Positions 34,544-40,249 of a stretch of 40,249 bases of DNA are shown here, in pieces. This DNA is from Candidatus Omnitrophota bacterium (GTDB lineage: Bacteria > Omnitrophota > Gorgyraeia > Pluralincolimonadales > Pluralincolimonadaceae). A model generated the notes under the pieces. The model was not told where the DNA came from, ran no database searches, and saw nothing but the letters and a program-made list of their open reading frames with translations. The translations under genes and the position numbers were made by a program. The stretch lies in assembly GCA_030695925.1 (NCBI GenBank), contig JAUYOH010000010.1, positions 1 to 40,249 of the forward strand. Direction: 5' to 3'. Each line of letters starts with the position of its first letter. Position 1 is the stretch's first letter.

Positions 34544-34990
34544 TTAGAAGCCGCCTGTGCCGCTTGTCCCGTTGGAAACAAATATATCGTTGGCGTCCGC
34601 CCCGCCTACGACTCCGGTGTTGCTTATGGTAAGCGTGCCGGATCCGTTAGGCCCTACCGACCATATGACATAGTATCTGCCGTCCCCGGACAAAGCGTAT
34701 CCATACTGCGTTGTCCCGTTGAACGGGTCTATCAATACCGCGCCGATGATCTGCGGTGTCGCGGTCGTCAGCGCCGTCTCCCATGTCGCGCCGGCAGTAG
34801 GATACACGTGAGGATTACGGTGGATGTACCACGACTCAACCGCCGTCTGTAAAGTCCTCAATTCGGCAGCGGCCTTGGTCGTCGAGGCCTCATCCTGCAT
34901 ACCACGGAACCTCGGCAAAGCGATGCCGATCAGGATCGCGATGACCATGATAACTATCAGCAGTTCAATAAGCGTAAAACCCTTTCTCAT
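34544..34990 (-). CDS. gspG: GspG-like major pseudopilin
   Basis: 148 residues from the ATG at 34990, which has AAGGAGAT seven bases upstream; the open frame extends 38 codons further, but that lies in a hairpin region and gspF. The short leader MRKG precedes FTLIELLIVIMVIAILIGIA with Glu at +5. The mature part shows the GspG pattern: ALPRFRGMQDEASTTKAAAE, LQTAVESWYIH, then a variable loop with VLIDPFNGTTQYGYALSGDG and YYVIWSVGPNG. It forms the shaft of the pseudopilus. The strong ribosome site fits high expression. Confidence 0.88.
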   Translation of the reverse strand: MRKGFTLIELLIVIMVIAILIGIALPRFRGMQDEASTTKAAAELRTLQTAVESWYIHRNPHVYPTAGATWETALTTATPQIIGAVLIDPFNGTTQYGYALSGDGRYYVIWSVGPNGSGTLTISNTGVVGGADANDIFVSNGTSGTGGF

Positions 34991-35010
34991 TGCGCTATCT
35001 CCTTTCTTGT

Positions 35011-35027
35011 CCCGACGCATCGTCGGG
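35011..35027. repeat. Hairpin between gspF and gspG
   Basis: cccgacg cat cgtcggg, a 7-bp stem with a three-base loop, lies between the gspF stop and the strong gspG ribosome site. It may be an RNA processing or stabilising element allowing higher gspG output. There is no T-tract. Confidence 0.45.
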
Positions 35028-35031
35028 GCGT

Positions 35032-36246
35032 TTATCTCTTTAGGACCTTGACAAGGTCGAACATCGGGACCAGAATCGAAGCCATGATAACGGCCACGAC
35101 ACAACCCATAATCACCAGAAATATAGGCTCCAATAGCGAGGTCAACCTCTTTATGCTGTAGGCGACTGCCGAATCATAAAGGTCCGCTACTTTATTGAGC
35201 ATGCCGTCCAAGTTACCGGTCTCCTCGCCTGCGGCGACCATCTGGACGATATCAGGCGGAAACTCCTCGCTAATCTTAAGGGGTTCCGAGATCTTGCTTC
35301 CGCCGCGCACCGCCTCCCGCAGAGTCGCGATGACGCGCGCCAGCACCTCATTTCCGATCGTCCCCTCCATTATCTCCAGCGATTCAAGGATCGGCACACC
35401 GCTTGCCGAGAGAGTCGCAAGTGTGCGCGCGAACCTCGATATAGCCACCTTACGGATCAACGGCCCGGTCACCGGGATGCTCAACTTAAGCCCATCGAAC
35501 TTCAGTCTTCCATCTTTGGTATTCACATACAGCCGCGCCGCCAACAAAAACGCTATTATCCCCAATATGAACAGATACCAATAATCCTTTATCGCTATGC
35601 CTACCGCGTTAAGGATCGTGGTAACCAAAGGAAGCGGTATGCCCGCCCTTGAGAATATCTCAACGAATTTAGGGATGATAAAGGTAACGATAAATATGAT
35701 GACGGCTGTCGCGGCAAACAACAGGATCGCGGGATACAGCAACGCCGAACTCACGCTGTTTCTCAGGTCCAATTCACGCTCTCCGAAATCCGCCAGCCGC
35801 TTCAATACCAGCGCGAGGTTTCCGCTAGCCTCTCCGGCGCGGACCATGCTTATCGTAAGTTTCGAGAAATGCCGCGAATGACTCTGGAGCGCCTCGGAAA
35901 ATGAGGTGCCCGTCTCGACCTTAAGGGTCACGTCTTCCAAGACCTTCTTGAGCCGCCTGTTCTCCATCTGAATCGAGATGGTTCTTAAACAGGTAAGAAG
36001 CGGCAGGCCCGCGTCAAGCATATTCGACAGCTGGATATTAAAGAATATCATATCCTCGGGCTTGATGCGCCTAAATCCCAATACGAGGTCTTCCAGCGAG
36101 ACCGTGGCTGAAGTCAGCGCGACACCGGTCACGATATAACCCATCTTCCGTAACTTGTCGGCAAGCTCGCCCTGTGACGGGGCTTCCATAGTCCCTTCGA
36201 CTAATTTCCCGCTCTGGTCTCTGGCTTTATAACGATACATCGCCAT
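35032..36246 (-). CDS. gspF: Type II secretion/type IV pilus inner-membrane platform protein
   Basis: 404 residues. N-terminal MAMYRYKARDQSGKLVEGTM is the family start. Two T2SF domains follow (about 70-190 and 270-395), with the repeated pattern FFNIQLSNMLDAGLPLLTCL and ISRFARTLATLSASGVPILE. Three membrane helices are visible (about 170-195, 220-240, 375-400). It interacts with the GspE ATPase and lies directly after it, at a one-base spacing. Confidence 0.95.
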   Translation of the reverse strand: MAMYRYKARDQSGKLVEGTMEAPSQGELADKLRKMGYIVTGVALTSATVSLEDLVLGFRRIKPEDMIFFNIQLSNMLDAGLPLLTCLRTISIQMENRRLKKVLEDVTLKVETGTSFSEALQSHSRHFSKLTISMVRAGEASGNLALVLKRLADFGERELDLRNSVSSALLYPAILLFAATAVIIFIVTFIIPKFVEIFSRAGIPLPLVTTILNAVGIAIKDYWYLFILGIIAFLLAARLYVNTKDGRLKFDGLKLSIPVTGPLIRKVAISRFARTLATLSASGVPILESLEIMEGTIGNEVLARVIATLREAVRGGSKISEPLKISEEFPPDIVQMVAAGEETGNLDGMLNKVADLYDSAVAYSIKRLTSLLEPIFLVIMGCVVAVIMASILVPMFDLVKVLKR

Positions 36247-37950
36247 TTATCTTTGCTCTTCCTCCTGAGTGACGCGCAGGACTTCTTCCAGTGTCGTGGC
36301 GCCGGCCTTTACTTTTTCAATGCCATCCTCCTGCATCGTCTTCATCCCGTTCTTGAGCGCCGTCTTTCTTATCTCTGTCGTTGAGGTCTTCGCTACGGTC
36401 AGGGCGCGGATCTCGTCGTCCGGAAGCATCAGCTCGAATATGCCTACTCTTCCTTTATATCCGGTGTTCATACATTTATCGCACCCCTTGCCGCGATAAA
36501 ATTTGATGTTCTTGGCACCGGCTAATCCCACGTCCTGCAATATCTCCTCTGACGGAGCATATGTCTCTTTGCAGTCTTTACAGATCAGCCTTACCAATCT
36601 TTGGGCGAGCACGGCAGTCACCGAGGAAGCCACCAAAAACGGCTCAACGCCCATATCCACGAGGCGCGTAACCGCTCCCGGCGCGTCATTTGTGTGCAGA
36701 GTGCTGAGAACGAGGTGCCCTGTCAGCGCCGCCTGAATTGCGACCTCCGCGGTATCCAGATCGCGTATCTCGCCTACCATAATGATATCAGGGTCCTGTC
36801 GAAGTATCGAACGAAGGCCGTTGGCGAAGGTCAATCCCGCCTTGGGATTGACCTGCATCTGCCTGACGAATTCCAGCCTGTATTCGATCGGGTCCTCTAT
36901 GGTAACTATATTCTTCTCCGGAGAATTTATAATGCTCAATGAGGAATACAGCGTGGTCGTCTTTCCCGAACCGGTAGGGCCTGTCACCAGTATTATCCCG
37001 TAAGGTTTATGGATTAATTTTTCATAATTCTTTAAGACGTCCGCTGAAAAACCCAGCTCCTTAAGCCCCAGTAAGACACTCGTCAGGTCCAGCAACCTCA
37101 TCACGACGTTCTCGCCGTAAACTGTGGGTATCGTCGAGACCCTGCAATCTATCTGGCGGCCCTCGACCTTAAGCTGGAACCTTCCGTCCTGCGGCACGCG
37201 CCTTTCCGCGATGTCCATTCCGGAGAGGATCTTTATACGGGAGATGACCGCCGACTGAAATTGTTTGGGGGGAGTGGTCGCTTCATGTAATACGCCGTCA
37301 ACCCTATATCTTGTCCTCAGCGTATTCTCCTCGGGCTCAATGTGTATGTCGGAGGCACCGGCTTTTATGGCCTCCATTATTATAAGATTGACGAGCTTTA
37401 CGACAGGCGCTTCCTCGACAAGGCCCGCAAGGGCCTTTAATTCCGGCTCCACGCCTTCTTTTAATCCTAATTTTTCCTTGTCGATGGATTTTATTATGTC
37501 TTCCATCGTCCCCCTCGAGCCGTAATACTGGTCGAAGACCCTCAATAAGTCTTTCTCGGCGACGACGACCGGCTCTATCTGGCAATTGGTCTTAAGGCGC
37601 ATTTCGTCGATCGCGAAGATATCCATAGGGTCGACCATCGCGATGGTCAGCGTATCGCCTATCTTAAAAAGCGGGATCAAGAGGTGTTTTCGCGCTAAAC
37701 TTTCGGGGATGAGGTCAATGACTTTGAGGTCGATTATATAATTGGAAAAATCGATGCGGGGAATTCCCATCTGCTCTTCTATAAAGGAGATGATATCGTC
37801 CTCGTCGACCATGCCGAGTTTTACCAAGACATGGCGGAGCGATTCTTTTGTCCTCTCGGCCTCCTCTTTTGCCTTCTTGAGTTTCTCGGGCGTGATTAGG
37901 CCCAGTTCGACCATTGCCTCGCCAAGAGATTTTCTCTCTTTTTTTGGCAT
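36247..37950 (-). CDS. gspE: GspE/PilB assembly ATPase
   Basis: Cytoplasmic hexameric ATPase driving pseudopilus extension. 567 residues: an N-terminal MshEN/T2SSE_N domain (about 1-150, MVELGLITPEKLKKAKEEAE and EEQMGIPRIDFSNY), a linker, then the ATPase core with Walker A LVTGPTGSGKTTTLYSSL, Asp box, Walker B IIMVGEIRDLDTAEVAIQAA and the His box LSTLHTNDAPGA. A four-cysteine zinc motif is complete (CKDC then CDKC). The start has AAGGAG five bases upstream. It is the first gene behind the promoter at 38024-38052. Confidence 0.96.
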   Translation of the reverse strand: MPKKERKSLGEAMVELGLITPEKLKKAKEEAERTKESLRHVLVKLGMVDEDDIISFIEEQMGIPRIDFSNYIIDLKVIDLIPESLARKHLLIPLFKIGDTLTIAMVDPMDIFAIDEMRLKTNCQIEPVVVAEKDLLRVFDQYYGSRGTMEDIIKSIDKEKLGLKEGVEPELKALAGLVEEAPVVKLVNLIIMEAIKAGASDIHIEPEENTLRTRYRVDGVLHEATTPPKQFQSAVISRIKILSGMDIAERRVPQDGRFQLKVEGRQIDCRVSTIPTVYGENVVMRLLDLTSVLLGLKELGFSADVLKNYEKLIHKPYGIILVTGPTGSGKTTTLYSSLSIINSPEKNIVTIEDPIEYRLEFVRQMQVNPKAGLTFANGLRSILRQDPDIIMVGEIRDLDTAEVAIQAALTGHLVLSTLHTNDAPGAVTRLVDMGVEPFLVASSVTAVLAQRLVRLICKDCKETYAPSEEILQDVGLAGAKNIKFYRGKGCDKCMNTGYKGRVGIFELMLPDDEIRALTVAKTSTTEIRKTALKNGMKTMQEDGIEKVKAGATTLEEVLRVTQEEEQR

Positions 37951-38023
37951 CCCTTCTCCTTATAGAAAGGGCTACTTTTTCACGGCTTTTATAATCAATA
38001 ACTATTTCTTATAATTAAGTTTG

Positions 38024-38052
38024 AGTATACGTGAAGCGGTTTATTTTGTCAA
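38024..38052 (-). promoter_or_regulatory. Strong sigma-70-type promoter for the gsp/pil operon
   Basis: Minus-strand -35 TTGACA (38052-38047, perfect), a 17-base spacer, and -10 TATACT (38029-38024, five of six). The predicted start near 38017 leaves a leader of about 65 AT-rich bases before gspE. This is the best promoter match in the window. Confidence 0.75.
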
Positions 38053-38137
38053 GATTATCTGCCCTGCGGGCAGAAACCCTGGCGGATTTTTCTTGATCCC
38101 GAAGCCAACAGGCTGAGGGATCTTGAAGGCAGGTAAA
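38053..38137. other. Non-coding spacer with two hairpins between the kdsC remnant and the gsp promoter
   Basis: tctgccc tgc gggcaga (about 38057-38073) is a 7-bp stem, and gatccc/gggatc with an inner gcc/ggc pair (about 38095-38122) is a second. Neither is followed by a T-tract on the minus strand. They may mark the old transcription end of kdsC. I see no gene here; an 83-codon open frame crossing it is a shadow. Confidence 0.5.
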
Positions 38138-38221
38138 TCAAGGGGTGATTTGCGGCCATTTGTTCTGGGATTTGAGGATGAGTTCCACGACTTCTCGGAC
38201 GGCGCCTCTGCCGGCGGCCGC
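38138..38221 (-). pseudogene. kdsC: 3' remnant of kdsC (KDO 8-phosphate phosphatase)
   Basis: On the minus strand 27 codons plus TGA read AAAGRGAVREVVELILKSQN then KWPQITP. The block GRGAVREVVELILKxQxKW is the characteristic C-terminal tail of KdsC-type HAD phosphatases, which make KDO for lipid A. There is no start codon and no upstream part: the bactofilin stop codon abuts it, in the same frame. Either kdsC was cut by recombination, or the assembly joins two different molecules here. Base composition also changes at this point. Confidence 0.8.
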
Positions 38222-38620
38222 TTATTCTTCTTTCTTTTTGGTACTTTCTTTACGTTCACCTTTTTCATCTTCAACAGGCATCTGGCAGTCACCCTTTAAT
38301 ATCGCACCTTCTTGAATAACTAAAATTGGAGCTTCTATATTTCCTATTACCCTTGCAGTCGCGGCAAGTTCAAGACGTTTGCTACTTATAATATCTCCCT
38401 TTACCCTTCCGGCTATAGTTATAGTATCTCCTTTGAGTGTCTTGACCTTCACATCTGCCTTCTCTCCAATTATTAGCGTTCCCTTTGTTTCCAACTCACC
38501 CTCAAACTTGCCATTTAACCTTAAATTCACAGGACCACTAAATTTAACATTTCCCTCTATCCCGGCTTCAATATTTATAACTTCCCCTTCTGCTATTGGC
38601 TTATCATTTTTCTTAAACAT
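38222..38620 (-). CDS. Bactofilin
   Basis: 132 residues. The DUF583/bactofilin core runs from about residue 15 to 112 as a right-handed beta-helix of short repeats: NVKFSGPVNLRLNGKFEGEL, TLIIGEKADVKVKTLKG, ITIAGRVKGDI, LELAATARVIGNIEAPIL and VIQEGAILKGDCQM. Short charged, probably disordered ends flank it. Bactofilins polymerise into cytoskeletal filaments on the membrane and scaffold cell-shape, stalk or pilus-related proteins. AGGAGG precedes the ATG. It is the last gene of an AT-rich block and ends exactly at the break with the kdsC remnant. Confidence 0.93.
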   Translation of the reverse strand: MFKKNDKPIAEGEVINIEAGIEGNVKFSGPVNLRLNGKFEGELETKGTLIIGEKADVKVKTLKGDTITIAGRVKGDIISSKRLELAATARVIGNIEAPILVIQEGAILKGDCQMPVEDEKGERKESTKKKEE

Positions 38621-38628
38621 GCTTCCTC

Positions 38629-38904
38629 CTAATTTACCAAAGGGTTCTTTATTACATTATCGGCTAAATGCTTATACTCCTGGATGTACCTAAGTAATAT
38701 AAGGTGACAATTTAAACAATCTTCAGTATTGCTATTATAATTTGAGCATGATATTAAAGCTTTTGCTTCAAGTAAGATATCTTGGGCATAGTATTGTCTT
38801 TCTTTAGTGCTTTTTGTCTCTTTTATTTTATCTTCGGCTTTTTTAATCACCGCTTCGGTATCCTGAAACTTACTACACTTAATATATTGTTCCTTAAACT
38901 CCAT
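38629..38904 (-). CDS. Small hypothetical protein with cysteine-rich centre
   Basis: 91 residues from the ATG at 38904, which has GAGGAG about ten bases upstream; an ATG at 38922 would add six residues but lacks a ribosome site. Not recognised. It is mostly helical and charged (EAVIKKAEDKIKETKSTKER), with CSNYNSNTEDCLNCH in the middle, which could bind metal. No signal peptide or membrane helix. It lies eight bases before bactofilin and is probably co-transcribed with it. Confidence 0.6.
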   Translation of the reverse strand: MEFKEQYIKCSKFQDTEAVIKKAEDKIKETKSTKERQYYAQDILLEAKALISCSNYNSNTEDCLNCHLILLRYIQEYKHLADNVIKNPLVN

Positions 38905-38954
38905 TTCCAAGAAGCTCCTCATTAATATTCAGTCAACAAACTGTAGTCTTTGAT

Positions 38955-39254
38955 TTATTTCGTCCCTTTCTTTATCTGTTGATAACATAGCCTACAATAT
39001 AGAGGTCTTCCTGAAATAGGTTTAAATGGAATCTGTGCCTTTTTGTCACATTTGGCGCATATCACATTAAATAATTGCATTGGATTATTGCTATTGCCTG
39101 CACTTTGATTTATCTTTTTAAGTGGCCGGCAAGACTTACATCTTTTTGGTTCATATTGAAGATTCTTCTGTAAATAAAATTCTTGCTCACTTGCTGCAAA
39201 AATAAATTCCTGGCTGCATTGTTTACAAATTAATCTTTTATCTTGAAATGACAT
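38955..39254 (-). CDS. Double zinc-ribbon protein
   Basis: 99 residues with two zinc knuckles. The first, CKQC then KRCKSCR, follows the zf-trcl pattern (CxxCxxEFxFxxxEQxFYxxxxxxxPKRCxxCR). The second is ICAKCDKKAQIPFKPISGRP then YCRLCYQ, the CxxC-x17-CxxC ribbon common in candidate-phylum bacteria. It is probably a cytoplasmic nucleic-acid- or protein-binding adaptor; no target can be inferred. Both halves are complete. Confidence 0.82.
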   Translation of the reverse strand: MSFQDKRLICKQCSQEFIFAASEQEFYLQKNLQYEPKRCKSCRPLKKINQSAGNSNNPMQLFNVICAKCDKKAQIPFKPISGRPLYCRLCYQQIKKGTK

Positions 39255-39266
39255 ATTTGAATTTAC

Positions 39267-39410
39267 CTACTTCTTGCCCAAAATCCTAAACATGCCTGTT
39301 TTACAGTCAGGACATTCTCCTTTAATCGCACCTCGGCCATTTTTTAAGGTGACTTCTTTACCATCCTTTATCTCTTTTTTAGCTTTACATTTGACACAAT
39401 ACCCTTCCAT
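39267..39410 (-). CDS. DUF5679-like mini zinc-binding protein
   Basis: A 47-residue ORF: MEGYCVKCKAKKEIKDGKEV, then TLKNGRGAIKGECPDCKTGM, FRILGKK. The pattern YCVKC, K(D), NGRxAxxGxCPxCxTxMFRI matches DUF5679, with four cysteines set to bind one zinc. GGAGG lies inside the end of the PilZ gene and the ATG starts one base after that gene's stop, so it is almost certainly translated. Function is unknown. Confidence 0.82.
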   Translation of the reverse strand: MEGYCVKCKAKKEIKDGKEVTLKNGRGAIKGECPDCKTGMFRILGKK

Positions 39411-39411
39411 T

Positions 39412-40215
39412 TTAGCTCCCTCCTATTTTTGATTCTATATAGCGGTTAAGTTCTAACTTATCTTTATCTTCCTGCCAATCAAAAGAAACGCCATAATAAT
39501 TCATTGACTCTGCTGTCCTCTTCCAGGCAACCCAACCTTGTGTTTTGAAATTTGGGACCTTGCCTCCATAAAAGAATAATCTTAAATTAATGGGGTGCCT
39601 GTCATCAAGTTCTTTTGATGTCTTAAAACACAGGCCTCCCGAATTGATGTTTTCCGCGAAGGATTTTATAAGCCCTGAGGTGCTTTGTGATTCAATTTTT
39701 AAAATTACGGTGTTGTGAAAATCTTTGGTAAGAGAGAGTCTGGGTGAATTTCTTCGATCTTGCGACTTACCCAAAATCCAAAGTTCTCCTTTTTCTTCAG
39801 GTAAAGTCAATTCTTTAGCTATTCCTCTTTTAATTAGCACGTCTTTCAGGGACTCACTTGTTTTGCTAAGCTGTTCGTATTGTTTCTCCAATTCCAGCAA
39901 AGTCTTTTCTTTTTCCTTTCGCATCGCCTCTTCTTGTGTAAAGAGCGTATTTTTCTCTTGTAACTCTAATTTGAGTTGTTCGTATTCTCCTTCCTTTGCT
40001 ATCGCTGTCTTTTCTATTGTTTTACGAATGATCTCCACTTGCTCTAAAAGTTTATCTTTTCCTTCTAACTCTAACTTAATTTTTCTAATCCTTTCGGTTA
40101 GGTTTTTTGTCCTAACTACCACATATTTACGCCAAAGTGCAAATCCCAAACCTGAAATTGAAACTAACCCTATAAGCCAGAGGGCAATGGTTTGGCTTCC
40201 CATAGCCAAAGCCAT
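39412..40215 (-). CDS. Membrane-anchored coiled-coil protein with C-terminal PilZ domain
   Basis: 267 residues from the ATG at 40215, but the frame is open to the window edge and there is no clear ribosome site, so the true start may lie outside. One membrane helix (about 8-28, QTIALWLIGLVSISGLGFAL), a long coiled coil (about 35-128), then a PilZ domain (about 150-262). The first c-di-GMP motif RxxxR is present (R155 to R159 in DRRNSPRL). The second, normally (D/N)xSxxG, reads NINSGG at 189-194, with Asn in place of the key Ser. It may be a cyclic-di-GMP sensor that signals to the envelope, or a PilZ domain with weak or lost binding. Confidence 0.82.
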   Translation of the reverse strand: MALAMGSQTIALWLIGLVSISGLGFALWRKYVVVRTKNLTERIRKIKLELEGKDKLLEQVEIIRKTIEKTAIAKEGEYEQLKLELQEKNTLFTQEEAMRKEKEKTLLELEKQYEQLSKTSESLKDVLIKRGIAKELTLPEEKGELWILGKSQDRRNSPRLSLTKDFHNTVILKIESQSTSGLIKSFAENINSGGLCFKTSKELDDRHPINLRLFFYGGKVPNFKTQGWVAWKRTAESMNYYGVSFDWQEDKDKLELNRYIESKIGGS

Positions 40216-40249
40216 AAACCAAGGTATAATATTTTTCTTAACCTCTTTT

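Noticed and set aside
34544-35104. Longer gspG start at 35104.
   Set aside because: The extension covers the gspF end and the intergenic hairpin; the short MRKG prepilin leader with a strong ribosome site at 34990 is the right start.
29553-37950. A complete type IV pilus or type II secretion system.
   Set aside because: Secretin, prepilin peptidase, PilT and GspH genes are not in the window, so only the platform and pseudopilin part can be claimed.
38041-38292. 83-codon minus-strand frame across the spacer and the end of bactofilin.
   Set aside because: It overlaps the well-supported bactofilin gene in another frame, has low-complexity basic sequence, and crosses the kdsC remnant out of frame.

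Overview
The window reads as one continuous piece of a Gram-negative, lipid A/LPS-making bacterium of the PVC/Omnitrophota type. I infer this from the gene content: an LptB/LptC and LpxL-type lipid A block, a pyrophosphate-energised proton pump, a GH57 branching enzyme paired with a DUF4912 protein, a CdsA signature of the PG-x-GG form, and a hybrid type II secretion/type IV pilus locus. No rRNA, tRNA, insertion sequence or CRISPR array was seen. Every gene I accept lies on the minus strand, so transcription runs from high to low coordinates. Genes are packed tightly, with many ATGA or TAATG stop/start overlaps. No gene-free stretch exceeds 300 bases; the longest (37951-38221) holds a promoter, hairpins and a gene fossil.

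In transcription order: (1) 38222-40249 is an AT-rich block with a membrane/coiled-coil PilZ protein, three small proteins (a 47-residue DUF5679 protein, a two-knuckle zinc ribbon, an unknown) and a bactofilin. It ends abruptly against a 27-codon 3' remnant of kdsC. (2) 29553-37950 is a pseudopilus/secretion operon behind a strong sigma-70-like promoter: gspE, gspF, gspG, gspI, gspJ, gspK, a fused pilM-pilN, pilO, and a PilP/GspC-like gene. No secretin or prepilin peptidase is present here. (3) 22091-29495 holds an LpxL-type acyltransferase, lptC, lptB, hpf, tig, clpP and lon, covering envelope LPS export and then protein quality control. (4) 15805-22070 holds a class V aminotransferase, serA, purA and a K+-independent H+-pyrophosphatase.

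(5) 13869-15730 is an envelope trio with its own promoter: a secreted beta-domain protein, a peptidoglycan-binding-domain protein and an OmpA-type lipoprotein. (6) 5036-13790 runs DUF4912, GH57, uppS, cdsA, dxr, rseP, ispG, proS, linking storage-glucan and isoprenoid/cell-wall lipid synthesis through coupled starts. (7) 3719-4992 holds three small genes (membrane protein, DUF4430-like, SnoaL/NTF2-like). (8) 1-3578 is the rimP-nusA-infB translation operon, with infB cut by the window edge. It is preceded by a complete short leader: promoter, antiterminator, terminator, and a Shine-Dalgarno sequence that hairpin folding would bring close to the rimP start.

The most interesting items are the rimP leader, the kdsC fossil/composition break at 38221-38222, the PilZ-zinc ribbon-bactofilin cluster, the PilM-PilN fusion with an enlarged GspK, and dispersed repeats that have become parts of genes (end of ispG, start of gspI).
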